A DNA stretch of 64,000 nucleotides from NCBI GenBank assembly GCA_025331445.1, contig JAIWNE010000041.1, positions 182,572 to 246,571 of the forward strand, given 5' to 3'. Positions 1-13,000 of this stretch are shown here, piece by piece (the first letter of the stretch is position 1; each line of letters begins with the position of its first letter). The translations under genes were made by a program, and so were the position numbers. The DNA is from Blakeslea trispora. Taxonomy: Eukaryota; Mucoromycota; Mucoromycetes; Mucorales; Choanephoraceae. Under the pieces are notes generated by a model. It was not told where the DNA came from. It ran no database searches and saw nothing but the letters and a program-made list of their open reading frames with translations.

Positions 1-843
1 AGTTTGATCGGAACCTGCTTGAAGACCGAGGAAGGCTTGCTGTTCAGGTGTACGAGTGTACCATCTCAACTTGATTTGAGGATCTTGTTGAGGAAGACAC
101 TTGTTTTCAATGTAAGAATTACCAGAGGGATCATCCAAGGTGAGGGTGAGAGGGGCACCTTCCTTGTAGGCGTTCATGGTAGCAATGATTTCTTCAATCT
201 TGTTATAAACAGCCTCATCAGTAGCCTTACGGATAGGTTGACCAGCAGATAAATCGTCAATAGCGTTGGTAATCAAACCTTCTACAGTAGTCAAAAGACC
301 ACGGTTGTTGTTGGCAGGAATTTCCATATCGAGCTCTTCAAACTTGACAGAACAATAATCAGATTTGACCAATTGACGGTTCATATCCTGCATATTGGTT
401 TTTTTAAAGAGAAATTTAGAATATAAATATTAAAGATCCTCTCCGTTTCTCTCTCTCTCTACTTACGTTTTTACCATTCACAGTCAAGGTAATAGTATGA
501 CCTCTTTCGTTGAATGTACCGGCACTTTGAAGTTCGTTGTTACGGAAATTACAGTGAGGACATTCAAAAGCCATAATGATGATTTCTCTATATAACATGA
601 TAAGTCAAAAAGTAACATAGTTGCTATACAAATATCTATATACCTAAAGTGAGGAATCTTGGAAAGAAGAATACGAGTAGTACCCTACAATATAGAAAAA
701 TCAGATTCATTGTCAATTGATGCGCACGCGTGAGGACAATAAATCCATCAAGAAATACTTACGTTTTCTTGGCATCTCATACACAAACTTTCGATTTCAG
801 TAGGCTCTGTCTCACTAAGGTCAACAAAGATAGGCTCAGACAT
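1..843 (-). CDS. ZPR1: Zinc finger protein ZPR1, N-terminal part (cut by window edge)
   Basis: ZPR1 is a conserved eukaryotic protein with duplicated C4 zinc-finger/ZPR1 modules that binds translation elongation factor eEF1A. Four exons can be read: 843-763, 684-644, 587-467 and 387 to beyond base 1, all with GT-AG borders and consistent phase. The start MSEPIFVDLSETEPTEIESL precedes the first zinc pair (LCMRC); the second pair is CPHC in exon 3. The next exon reads MNRQLVKSDY and then the beta-rich ZPR1 domain (EIPANNNRGLLTTVEGLI). Only the first module is present; the remainder lies left of the window. The call rests on the finger layout and the 'TTVEGLI' segment typical of the family. Confidence 0.93.
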
Positions 844-1232
844 AATGAAGTGCAATGAATGAAAAATACAAAAGAAAAAGAAAAATATTTTTTTTTTCAA
901 TAATTAATAATGCTGCGAAGGATCCAGAAAGTCAAAGCAAAAGTGCATCCAAGAAAAAAAAATTGGTCTTCGTGACTGCGAACTAAAGAAACCAAAAAGA
1001 GAGAATCTGTCAGTGAAAAGATTCTTTCGATTAACTTTGTTTAATGGACACAATAGTGGTTTTATGAATAAACAACTCTTTTGTTGCCTCCCTTTTTGTC
1101 TTTGCGTTTCGTGCTTTTCTGTTAAAGTGTATTCAGAATGATCGAAAAAGCCTTGTAATTTGCATTTTATTTGTTTAAAAAAAAAGTGGCTGAGATTAGA
1201 AAAAATTGCATAAGTTTATGCAAAAAGCAATC
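844..1232. other. ZPR1 / RFC3 intergenic spacer
   Basis: About 390 bases between two same-strand genes. It holds the presumed ZPR1 promoter and the RFC3 3' end, with A/T homopolymers. I see no further gene. Confidence 0.6.
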
Positions 1233-2430
1233 TTAAGCAACATTTTCTTGTGCCAACTTGAATGTACCCACAAGTGCAGCCAATTGAATCTTTTCACTTC
1301 CGCCCTCTCCCAATCTGAATTCAATATCGGCCAAGTTTTGAAGAATCTTGATACGTGTCTGGGCAGGGAATTCGACAAGTCGAGCGAAATTATAGATTTC
1401 AGCAATAATGTCCTGCAGCGCTAAACCTGATTCATTTCTCAACTTTTCTATATCTAAAACGTATCATTGTCAATGAGATCAACTATACATTAAGCATGAG
1501 CTAAGAATCTCTCTCTCTCTCTCTCTTTCTTACTTGAATAAGCTGTTGTGAATTCTTCAGACATCATCCATTTGAATATACGTTCTATATCTTGAGGTTG
1601 AGGGTTGCCTGTACAACTGTAGATAGCTGCCTCATCAATACGATCATAAGCAGCATGACAGGCCTGCAAAATGTTGAGAGCACGACGCATATCACCTTTA
1701 GATAAACGTAGCAATGCCTTTTCTCCATCATCTGTCAAGTGTACTTGCTCATTGTCAATGACAGTCTGCAATCTGGACTTCACTTGTTCTTGGCCCAAAG
1801 GTGCGAATCTGAAACGAGTACAACGGGATTGAATGGCTGGAATTATTTTACTGACATAGTTACAGATGATACAGAAGCGAACGTTTTGTGTGTACTTTTC
1901 AATGACTCTACGGAGAGCTGCTTGAGCAGCGTTGGTCATGGCATCAGCTTCATCGAGTACGATCAGCTTGAATCCAGAGCTGTAAATGTTGCGTGTGCTG
2001 GCAAAGTTCTTGATCTGTTCTCGTACTACGTCAATACCACGATCGTCAGAGGCATTTAGTTCCAAGATCATCGACTTGAATCTATCTCCATAAAGTTTTC
2101 TGGCACAGGCTAAAATAGTTGTTGTTTTACCAGTACCAGGAGGACCATAAAACAATAAATGAGGAAGTCGTTTGGAGTCAATAAAGGTCTCAACTGACAA
2201 TGAAAAAAAAAACGTTTGATTAATTTTCTTAAGCAAAAAAAAAAAAAGAAGTGAAAAAACTTACTTGTAGAAGTAATATCTTTATGAGAAACCACTTCAT
2301 CCAGTGTTTGAGGTCTATATTTCTCAACCCAAGGTAAATTATCCAGTTCATTTGCCAAATCCACCATTTTTCCCTTCCCCTTGTTCTTGGAACGAATAGG
2401 AGCGGGTGTATCAATGTCCATTGCACTCAT
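1233..2430 (-). CDS. RFC3: Replication factor C subunit 3 (human RFC5 orthologue)
   Basis: Small AAA+ subunit of the RFC clamp loader, which opens PCNA and loads it at primer-template junctions in the nucleus. Three exons (2430-2265, 2193-1534, 1453-1233) give 348 residues, the usual length. Walker A GPPGTGKT is at about residues 72-79, Walker B LDEAD at 135-139 and the arginine-finger SRC motif at 178-180. Features such as ASDDRGIDVV, FASTRNI and IFKWMMSEEFTTAY point to the yeast Rfc3/human RFC5 type rather than Rfc2 or Rfc4. The C-terminal collar domain is complete and ends LAQENVA. Intron 2 has a CT-rich tract. A leading MSAMDIDTP segment with a basic stretch is a fungus-specific extension. 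Confidence 0.95.
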
Positions 2431-2762
2431 TGTATTCTAGTTGATTTTATTTATTTATTAAAGGAAAAAAAAAAGTAAAACGCGCTTCCGATACGCGTAC
2501 ACAAAAAAGAAAATAAAGGAAGCCGTGACTAACTCAGATTCATCGGTGTTTGAAATGATAAGCTTCCTGTTCATTTTGAAGTAAAACATGGTGTGTATCT
2601 GCCTTCAATTCAAGGGGGAAAAAAGCAAAGATTCAACTAGTTTGAGTTTATTACAAAACAAAATTCAACTGGTATAAATAACCGACTTTTTTTTGTCTTC
2701 TTTGTGTTGAGTTTCTGAGGATGTTTTAGAAGAAAAAAGTAAAATTTTCTTTTTTCATACAA

Positions 2763-5700
2763 TTAATGGACAAAGACACTATGGATCTTTTGGAACTCTG
2801 TCATGCTCTTGAGTTCAATACAGCGATTGCTTATGTTTGTATTGTTCTTTGGTAAGTGAATTTTAGCCAAAGATTTTAATGGATGAATTTTGGTTTGAGC
2901 CTATAAAAAATAACCTCATCAGTAAACACAGCATAAAATATATACAGGAGATTTCACCTTGATCATGGTTGAATCAACAGCTGGCATGGATACAATATGT
3001 TGGTCTTTTTGAAGTTGTGCCATCTTATCTTTAAGGACAGTACATCTTTGTTTGAGGGTATACAATACAGATTGTTGCGTTTGGTATTGGTAGTCAGGAA
3101 GCTTCTTGTCACTCTGCCATTTGCCACCTCTACGTTCGGGTGAGAGTTGGACCACCTTGGGTGAAGCACCAGCAGCACGCATATCCTTGACAAGCATACG
3201 TGTTTCTACAGCAAATGTACGCAATCTGTCCTGCACTTCATCGTCTTGCTTCTTCTGTTTGACACGCGTGGGTTCATCTAGCTGAAGCGATCGAGCAATA
3301 TCTGAGCTCTTTAGATAAGCATTTTCAGCTCTCAAATAGCGAATGGCGGCTTTGAGTGATTCCAAGTGTCCCTCATGAACCTGATGGGTTTGAGTCTCAT
3401 TTGAACCAAGTGATTCTTCTATTGAGTCATAGTCAGCTGTCTTCTTCGTCATTGACTGTCGCTTCTCTTCTTTTTTGGCAGCTTCCTGCTTCAGTCTTGT
3501 GTTTTCTTGTTCTAAACTGTCCTTTTCTTCTTGCAGTTTCTCTAATTCTTCAATATACGCCTTTTCATTTGCTTTTGATTTGCCTAGGTTATCTTCTAGT
3601 GCTGAGATCTGATCAGCTTGTTTCTTGACTGTTTCCATTCGTTTCTCCAACAGTTCAATCTTGACATTGGATTCCTGAAGTGCTTGATCCTATTAGATAG
3701 TAAATTCAATATGCTGAACTGTTTAACCTCTTCCTATTTTCTGTACCTTAAATTTGACATCCTTAATCAGCTTGACAATTTCATCGCTGTGTTGTTGTAA
3801 TTTGCGTTCCATATCATGGTTCATCACAACCTCAGCCTTAATATCTGAAGCACGTTGAATCCAAGGAGCCACACCAGTAACAACTATTTTTTTTTCTTTG
3901 TTAGTGAAATACTTTTTTCTTCTAGTTTCAATCAATATTGATAACTTACTCTTTTCAGTCTTGTTTTCATTGGCGATACGCTCAAGTGTATTATTGAGTT
4001 CATTTGTCAGGGATTTTGATGTTTTAAGACATGCCTCCCACATGGTACTCTCGGGTATTTCTAGTATTTCATCAGCCTTATTATATACAATCTGTTGTAT
4101 AAGAGCAAGGCTGATTTCCTCTTTACTACTGACTTTTGTTTCAACATAAGTAGCAATCTGCTTGTAGGCTTCATAACAAAATCTGCCTAGTTTTGAGCTA
4201 ATAGCATAAAGCATTTTGAAACCATGAAGATAATCTGACTTGAGAGTCAATGCTTGTTCAGACAAGTCTTCTAGTTGGCGTAACAGTTTCCTATTTATTA
4301 AGAAAACAAAATGATGTGTATGTTAGATTATCTGAAGAGAGAGAGCGACAGAGGAATAAGGTCTCTTTTTCATGTATAAAGACTTACTTTGCTAACACCT
4401 TCATGTTCTTTGCTTGAACAATAAGACGAGTGAGAGGCTCAAGGTAATCAAAGTCAAGTCGATCAAATCCTTCCTTAATGTGAATATCTAAAAATCGAAA
4501 TAGGTGAGTAAGGCGCCCAAAAATAAAAAAAAAAAATAGACATGCACTCTATCCGTCTCCTTACTTTCGTGATGAGCTGCCTGAATGACGGCTTGCTTGA
4601 CAAAGGTCAATTCAACAATCATTCTATCAGCATTCAAATCAAGTGCTCTAGTCAAGCCAAAGAACTGATCGACATGGTTTGTTTCGCTCTGAGCAAGATG
4701 GATATCGCTCAAATGTTCCAACTGAGCAATCATACGCTGCAACTCAATCACGCATTCGCCTTCATTGACTTCATCGGTTCTTAACAAATCTACAATACCC
4801 GTCAACCGTCTCTCAGTACCCACGAGATCATGATAAACCTGTCCCATTTTAATAAATGTCACTGGATTACAGTTGACAATAAAAGTGACAAACCGTTTAC
4901 TGAGATCACTTAACCAACCAGCGCGTTGACGCATCTCACAGACAGACACAAGATTCTCGGGTACTGTGTCCATAATCTTTTCACTGATGGGGTGGTTCTG
5001 GTCTAAGTGACGAATGATCAATTCAGACTTGAATACTAGACGCTTGTAGAGCAAGACACAAGAGATGGCATCATTCTCTGTCTTGAAGAAAGCATCAGGA
5101 AGATAAGGTTGAATATAACTGAGACGATCGTTTGCTTGAGCAGCATCCAGCTTTCGAAGTTCAAGATCAATGGATTTGGCTTGTGCTTTCATCACAGTAG
5201 ATTGTAATTGCATATTGAGAGACATCATGGCCTGTGACTGACTACTTAACGTTTGCTTTTCAGATGCTTGACTGACTTCTCTATGTCTCAGTTGCTCAAG
5301 ATCGTTTTGTAACATGGTTACTAATTCACGGAATTGTTGTATGGTAGCTTCATAATCAGCGCTTGTTTCTTCACTTGAACGAAGACGTTCCATCTGTTCA
5401 CGTAACAACATATCTCGATGATCTAACATATAAAATAAAAATAAATAAAAAATTGCATCCATTGAAATTGACATTACCAATCTCTGCTTGCAATTGCTTT
5501 TCTGTCTCCATATGATTGTCTTCTAGTTCATCTGCTAATTCCTTAAGCGCCTCTAAATCATCAATAGCCATTCGCATTTCTTCCATTTTCTCAGTCAAGC
5601 TCAGGTTCTTTTCAGTCAACTGTTCTACTAAATCTTCGGCACCAAGTGCATCATCCAATCTTTGCTTCAATTCTTCAATCGTAAATTCAGCCAATTCAAG

Positions 5701-7434
5701 CTTATCTCGCACTTTCTCATGTTGAAGCTTGACTTCTTCAAGTTCATACGTTTCTTTCTCTAAATCCTTCACTCTTTCTACCAATTCATTCTCTCTTGCT
5801 GTAGTAGCATCGCGTAATCTAAATCATCACAGAGTTAGCCTTATGTTTTTCTCTTCGGTATGTATGTCATTTGCTTTATACCTCATCAATGCCTCCTTGA
5901 GTCGCTCGTTATGTCTTTCAAGCTGTATGACTTCCAATGGTGTCTTTTCTTCACCCTCACGTTCAGGAATACGATTGATAATGTCTGCTTCTTTTTTCAA
6001 AACGTCCAGATCAACACTGATTTCTTCAATCCTGTCCTTGAGCACATTAACTTCTTGTTGAAGGTTCTCTGCTCTTTCTTCTGCTACTTCTTTGTCTAGT
6101 GTCATCATTTCAAGTGATTCCAGAATATCGTTGTATTTGTTCTCATAATCTTCCTGTTCTGATGTGGATTCCTTCAGCTGTCTCTTAGTCTCTCTTAGTT
6201 CTTTCTGAAGTTCTGAGATCTTATCTTGTAGCTTGTTACGCAGAGTCAAAAACTGCTCAGCTTCTTCTTTCACTTTTTCATGCTCTCTTTGACGTTCTCG
6301 GTCTTCCTGTCGTTTTGCCTCGAGAATTTTGAGTTTCAATCGTAGCTCCTCATAATCTTTCAAGGGCACCATTTGCTCCGATTTGCTGATAGGTAAACTA
6401 GCCTGTAAAGAACCATAACTAGCCTGAGGTTGACGAACCATATTGGTAGATGATGTAGTAGATATGGTACCTCCTCGATGCTTTGGAATAGAACTAGCTA
6501 CAGACTCTGATTCACGTTGCTCCATCTCGCTCACAGGATCCTCTTCTTCTTTCTCTTCTCGAGCATGAGGATTGATTTGTTGTAGCTCTTCCTCTTCTTC
6601 CTCTTCTTCTATAATATTGTCCGGCTCCTCCTCTTCTACTTGTTCTTCCTCCTGCTCCTCCTCCTCCTCCTCCTCCTCTTCTTCTTCTTCTTGCTGTTGC
6701 TGCTGTTGCTCTTGTTGCTCTTGTTGTTGCTGTTGCTTCTTCAATAGTTGCTGTTGTTGAAGTAAAGCAAGTCTTTCTTGTTGCTGTAAACGTAGCTGTT
6801 GTAGTTTGTTCTCTTTCACTTCTTTAGGTGGTGAAGTCTCGAGTGGCTTCATTACGATTTTGCTCTTTCGTGTAGGAATGGCTGGAGAAGATGATTTACG
6901 GCTGCCGGCAGCAATAGCAATAGACGATTTTCGCCCTGGTGCATTGGGTAGTCGGCTGATGCGGGAAGGCGATGTGATGCGAGAGGGCAACAAAGTAGAT
7001 GAGCTCGATGGCATGTGCTGTTGACTGTATCTGGCAGCTGCTAAATGAGGGTCATGGGCAGGCGCAAATTTGGCCACAGGTGAGCTACGCTCAGAGTGTG
7101 AAGGTGAGCTTGTGGTTGTGTCTGAATCGTCATCGTGCAACAACTTCACTTGGCTCGGTCTAACAAACACACCATGGTTGGCTCGACAGTCAAAATAACG
7201 CTTGCCCTGAACAACACCACTATTCTTGCCCTGAGGTTCGTCAAGTTCGATACCAACCCATTTGCCGGTTTGAAAACTGGTGGTGCCAACAAATCGTATT
7301 ACACCTGTCTTGCCCTGAACCAAGACACGTTGGCCTGCCTTCAGGTCCATAGTGGCATCGACACTGTTGGGAGACGAATTACGAGATGAAGAACTCAATA
7401 CAGAACGTCTTCGCTGAGGATCAACTCCTGACAT
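2763..7434 (-). CDS. NIP100: Dynactin subunit 1 (p150/Glued), CAP-Gly protein
   Basis: The largest dynactin subunit, linking dynein to microtubules and cargo. Eight exons (7434-5882, 5818-5478, 5422-4565, 4487-4388, 4290-3950, 3883-3747, 3689-2958, 2900-2763) keep phase and give about 1399 residues, near the animal p150 length. A CAP-Gly domain occupies residues 31-99 with GKNSGVVQGKRYF, a variant of the GKNDG signature. A Ser/Pro-rich basic linker and a Gln- then Glu-rich run follow, then long coiled coils (ERLKEALMRLRDA matches the family) and the C-terminal dynactin domain with VAPWIQRASDI. The intron at 3884-3949 is 66 bp, in frame and stop-free, so retention would insert residues rather than truncate. 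Animal name DCTN1, Neurospora ro-3. Confidence 0.94.
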
Positions 7435-7931
7435 TGGTTTATTTTGTTTCTTGTAACTTTTCTGGTTAGAAAAAAGATGCCAAAGTGTTCTTTGCTCTTT
7501 TCTTTCTTATGCCTCTTATTATATAACAGCGCTAATGGGATATAAGAAAGATAAAGGTCAACTTGTATCTTTTTAATGTAGTAGTGAAAAAGGAAAATAA
7601 AGCAAGAAAAAAAAACGAAGAGAGCTTTTTCAAACTATAAAGTGGTACAAAGCTCCTTGTGTGTATATATATAAAAAAAAAGCTCAACTCTAGAAAATAA
7701 AGGGAGAACTAAATAGCAGGGAGGAACCACTCTTTTCACTCCTGCATTAGGTTAGATCTGGCAAGACATCTATAACTTGACATTTTCATAATCCTCAAAA
7801 GCAACATATTACTTTCAATATCAAGGCAAATAACGCTTGTTTTTTTAATTTACTTGTTTGTTTCTGCACATGCATAAATAAAGGAAAAAAAAAAATTCGT
7901 GTCGTAGCTTTAATGAAACTGAATTATAAGG
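7435..7931. other. Intergenic region between dynactin and HDHD2 genes
   Basis: About 500 bases with A-rich tracts, holding the dynactin promoter and the 3' side of the HDHD2 gene. No additional coding signal was found. Confidence 0.6.
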
Positions 7932-9096
7932 TTAAGCTGAGTGATATTGTCCAATGATATGGTCAACTGCTTCGACCACTGATTCGAACACCTGAACACC
8001 TTCTTTGTTGGCATCATTCATATCTTGGTTGCGAAATTTGCCGGTTCGAACTTGGATACAGATTAGTATAACCACAACAATGCATTTTGAAGAATAGAAA
8101 AAAAAGTTACCTAAGAATCGATGCAATCCTAGGGTTTTAGCTCCTCCACCTAAATCATTGGAAAGGTCATCGCCAATGATAGCAACATGGTGAGGCTCAT
8201 GTTCCATATGGCTTCAAACATGATCCTCGCTCCTATTAATCGAATTATCTCTCTTATTGGTATAGCATCAAAACGACTTACATTTGTTGCATGGCCAGTT
8301 TGAAAAAGTCAACGGATGGTTTACCTACCACTTTGGCAGTTGTTCCTGAAGCAAACTCAAGTGCCTGGACAAATCCTCCAGGACCCATTGAGAGTTTTTC
8401 GTCTTTGTCAGCGAAATATTTAGCTTTATGTACGGCTATCAAAGAGACGTCAGTCTCTGAAGAGAGTAATCGAAAAGCTTGATTCAGCTAAATTTCCAGT
8501 CAGACAGCAATAACACTTTTCTTCTCTTTTCTTTATTACCTTTTCATAATTGAACTTTGATGGTGCTAAACCAACAACTACAGCATTAGGATTGGTACAA
8601 TCAAGATGATTAAATTCATCTAATGCTTCGTCTTCCATCAAAAGTAAAGGTCTATAAAGATAAGAAGATTTGAGCCCTTACAGCAAAAGAAAGAAAACAA
8701 CTCTTTCAAGGACAAGATACCTCATTTGCTTTGTTTCGAGCAAGTTACGACAAGCAGATAAAGAAGTGAATACCTACAGAAGATACTGAACCTAAGAAAA
8801 CAAATCTGATGAAAATCATTGCCTATTATTACCTCTTTCTCTTTTATGTCAAAACCAAGTTTTGTGAGTTTTTCAACCAGCTTTTTTGAGGACATTTTAG
8901 TTGTATTGGTTGCAAATCTTTTTTTTAGAATGAAATCATTTAGATCAATACATTTGGTAAAGGATATGGAATATTACCTAAATGGAATTTGACTTTTCTT
9001 TAGGCGTTGAATAGCCTCAACTGCTCCTGGAATCACCTTGGAGTCAATATGGATTGTACCACTCAAATCAATCAGTACGCCTTTGATCATAGACAT
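7932..9096 (-). CDS. HDHD2: HAD-superfamily phosphatase, HDHD2/LHPP type
   Basis: A type-IIA haloacid-dehalogenase phosphatase. Seven exons join with consistent phase. Motif I is the variant LIDLSGTIHID with the nucleophile Asp, followed by FATNTTKMSSKKL (motif II area), FTSLSACRNLLE, NAVVVGLAPSKFNYEKLNQ, FVQALEFASGT, VVGKPSVDFF (motif III Lys) and IIGDDLSNDLGGGA (motif IV acidic pair). This order and wording match animal HDHD2 closely; the natural substrate is not established. The start MSMIKGVLI was chosen because it places motif I at the N-terminus; a second Met two codons later is equally possible. Donors are GTAATA, GTATCT, GTAATAA and GTAAGT types. It lies immediately next to the MULE insertion. 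Confidence 0.92.
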
Positions 9097-9673
9097 TAGA
9101 TAAGAAAAGGTAAGGAAAAGAAAAAAAAAAGGGAACACAGCTGTTCCAATTTGCGATGGACGTGAATTGCTGAATTGAAAATAAGGAATCTCGTCTCCTT
9201 TCGGATACACATTTCAACAAGTTATAAACACTGAAGAATTCTTGTGAGACTGTCAAACAGAATACGAAAGCCAATATGCTTTTGATCTTTACTAACTAAC
9301 AAATTTTGAGAGGAAACTCTCTCCTTTTCTCTCGTGTACCACTCATATATTGAGAGGGCAATTTAGTTACAATTCGTAAGAAAACAATAGATGACTTGTT
9401 ACTTGCTATCTGCTAATCTGTGCGAAAAAAAAAAATCTGTTTTTTTTTTTGCATAAATTCCAATTCAATTTGTAAAGTATTTTTTCTTCCATGCGAAATA
9501 TAGGATTTGAGCTATGCCAAGCGAGGCATCTAATTAAAATGAATCTTGGTTTACAGTTTCATTATGAAACTTATGTGGAGTGAAGGAATTACAACAGTTT
9601 AGTGGTTTACGGATTTTTTGACCAATAAAAGATGGATATCGTTAAGTTACCTTGGCTAGGTAAGCTTTTTATG
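9097..9673. other. HDHD2 upstream region
   Basis: About 580 bases between the HDHD2 start and the MULE target duplication. It is AT-rich with poly-A/T runs; the HDHD2 promoter must lie here. No gene seen. Confidence 0.6.
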
Positions 9674-9681
9674 TAAAGTTT
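9674..9681. repeat. Target-site duplication, left copy
   Basis: TAAAGTTT directly abuts the left terminal repeat and is repeated at 13494-13501 next to the right one. Confidence 0.88.
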
Positions 9682-9841
9682 GACTAACACTTGGTCCACT
9701 CACTTCGTCCACTCTTTACGTACACCCCATCATATTTTTGTCCACTCCTTACGTACACCCCACTCAAATTTCCTTGACATGATAGTAGTTATTACTCACC
9801 CCCCAATTTTTTGTCCACTCTGTGTACAAGTTTCCAAAAAA
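9682..9841 (+). repeat. MULE left terminal inverted repeat
   Basis: Begins GACTAACACTTGG. It contains the octamer GTCCACTC four times, two of them followed by TTACGTACACCCCA, a likely set of transposase-binding repeats. I see no mismatch to the right repeat. Confidence 0.93.
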
Positions 9842-9997
9842 GTAAATATAGTTCAGTCACTGTAGTTACTTGGTTATTTTTATTCAATTATTATAGTTTC
9901 TTTGTTAGCATTTGTTTGTCTTTTAGAGAATTGACGCCATTTGTTCCAGTACATGTTGTACTCTTCTTGTTTTCCTTTTATCTTTAAGTAGTAATGA

Positions 9998-10053
9998 TAC
10001 ACTGGTATGCAATCAGTTTGGGGATTAACCAAACGAAATTGCATACCAGTGTA
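9998..10053. repeat. 16-bp perfect inverted repeat at the transposase 3' end
   Basis: Arms TACACTGGTATGCAAT (9998-10013) and its reverse complement (10038-10053) separated by 24 bases. The right arm encodes part of the OTU HWYAIS motif; the left arm lies after the stop codon. Confidence 0.85.
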
Positions 10054-13000
10054 AGTTGTGTCCATTTTGAAGATGAATTGCCACAGGTTTGGATTTGTGT
10101 TTTGGCAATTCAAGAGGCAGAAAAGTCAAGGGAGGATTTACCGCAGAATGCTCTAATTCAGCAGAGGGATATACACAAACTGGGACCCCATATGTGTCTG
10201 CCACAACTTGAGCGCAGTCAGGTCCGTAGAACCATTCAGCTATTTCTTTCTTTTTCATTCCTTTTTTTATGGTTCCTTCCAATCTCTCGATTTGGAAGGC
10301 AGGAAAGCGTTCTTTGTAGATTGGTTTGAGTTTTTGATAAGTCTCAAGCATTCTTGACCTGACCTCAAGATATTGGTCACCATCTTCATAACTAGGGCCG
10401 TTCCTGTTGACCAAGAAAGCAATAGCCCGAAAGCCACAGTTTCCATCTCCTTCAGGATCGAGATATCCAGTAATATCGGATTCTTTGATTGAAGAGCTAA
10501 GTATACTGCGAACAGCTTGACTAATATTGCCGCGAGAGCGCTTGTTTGGTCTATATTGCATGTCAAAAACAAAATCGTCTTTTCCGTAGCTGACTTGGCT
10601 AATGGCTCTCTTTTTGATCTTCAATTCTACTTTTTGCATATACGTTAGCTATCTGTATTTACTTTTTTTTAAGTCTTGAAGCTTACGTTTGGTTTCTTCT
10701 TTTTCTTTGATGGCTACCTCCATCTTCTTCGGTTTTAATTGAGCCTCTTTTGAATCTTCTTTTTTAAGCAAATGCTCGTAATGTGTCAAATTGCGCTTTA
10801 CATTTTTCGGTCTTCCTTTTACACTGACGCGTGTTTTTGGAGGAAGAACTTCTTCAACTCTTCTGATCTCAACACTTTTCATCGCATTCTCAACAGAATC
10901 AATCAAATTTCTTTTATCTTGTTCAGATTCAAGAGACTCGTATAGTTCTATGAGTTTAGTAGCTGTGCTAACTATGCGAGAGTTAAAGTTTCTTTTGTTT
11001 GATCTGCGTATGATTTGAGGAGGCACCATAGTTGCATCGATGATTGTACAATCATCATCATCATCTTTGTTTTCGCACTCCCATACTTCTTCGTCTTCAT
11101 TTTCTTTCAAATCTATGAAATGCTCTATTAGTTCTTGTTCCTTTAAAACACCTCATATCTTTAATTACCATCTCGTGTCTGCATTTCAAGGACTTCATTG
11201 TTATTTTCATCACTGACTAGAGTATCTTCTATTTGTGTCGAGATCATCATTTCTTGAAAACAATTTAATAACTGTTGATTATATCCTACCAAAACTAAAC
11301 CATGCTTACCTTCATCGCCCTCATCATGATCGAATCTCCATCTTTGGGGAATTATGCTGATGGGAACTTTGCTTGATTCTAAGCTCAACATGTGTTTACA
11401 GGGAAGGTTGTAATGAAACTTGATTGAGCATAAACAGTCTTTGAAGACAACAGGGCTCTCAGCAGAGCGAATTTTGAGAAGCTCCTGGAATATTTTGTTT
11501 ACAGCAAAGGAATATATTTTGGTAAACAAAGGACGGATCATTTCGAAAACTTCTTCTTCATAAGTATACAAACTACGATACGAAAGCATCTCTTCGGTTT
11601 TCTTGTTTTCCAAATCATCTTCCTTTTCATTTAAAAGTAACTCTTTAGTACAAAGTATATCATTAAAGAATTTTGAATAGTTACCCTCTGTTTATACCAT
11701 TGATGAATTTTCTCTGTTGTCATAACAATAGTACCAGAAGAAGATTTTAGGTAGCTTTTGAGTGAAGAATGGCTACTTTCCACTCTATTGGAAGACCGAT
11801 TTCCCATGTGAGGTAACTTGTGTGTGTGGAAAGCCGTCCACATCTCTGCTTCTTCCATTTTACTAAACGTATAAAGATTAGTAGTTGTTGCCTCAAGCAC
11901 ATTTCAACTACCTTTCAATGAATTCAATGGCTTTTTTCTTTCCTTCTTTACTGACATAATTTAAAGGAGAAGGAGTACCATCGGCTTGCAATTCCAAATT
12001 TTCCTGTTATACATAGTTTAGACGATATTAAGTATCTCGTTAATTGCTTACTTTGGCGCTTTCAGGAAAGATATCAGGCTCTTCCAAGAACAATCTTTTG
12101 AGATCTTGTACAGCTTTCAGCATGTCTCTCTCGGTTGTTTTCTTCAAGGCAATTGCTTGATATCGCTTTTGGATCTCTTGTCTGATGATCAGCCTTCTGT
12201 CTTTGTCCTTGTCGCTGATGCACTCCATCAATTTGGCTTCAAAACGCTTTTGCATATGAACATAGCACAAGATATTGTGTGTTGTCGGAAACACATCTGC
12301 AATAGCATTCTTGAGTGCTTGCTCGTTGTCGGTGGTTATGGTCAAAGGACCATTGGTACTTTGTTGGCTTGGATCTGACCAAACAGCTTCCTTGAGGCAA
12401 CGAAGCACCCATTGATAGTTTGCAAAGTTTTCTTCGCTGATGAAAGCGCCTGCAACTTCAAATGTCACCAATGTATCGGGCTTGATGCCTTCAACACTAC
12501 TTGTGCCAACAATATTGACAAATGTCAACTTATGAGCGTTTGTTTTGTATGTCGCATCAATCACAAGATTTTCGTTCATGCGTCTGACACGGTCAATACT
12601 TGTCTTCGAAGTAAAAAACACTCCATTAACTCGCTTGTCACTGTCAAGCTTGTAATAAACCTCGTAGCCTTTATCTTGCAATCCGGTGATGTATTCATAC
12701 ATCATTTTGCCACGCTCAGCACTGAAAAAGCGATACTGAAGGTTTTCAAGATCATTTTTAGTGATGTTGAAAATCTTTCGTGACTTCAAAGCATGATAAA
12801 TAACATTTGCAGTCAATCCAGACTTAAAATCAGCGAATACTTCCTCTTCAAGTTCTGCAGACATCTTTCTGTTAATGCTGTAAGCTGCTGGGTTTCCTGG
12901 AATCGAATGGTTGTGAAGACCATGATGACGGCTAGCTGTCCAATCCTCGCGGACTTCATCATAATTGAATTGAATAAAAGTATCACATAACATCTTCTTA

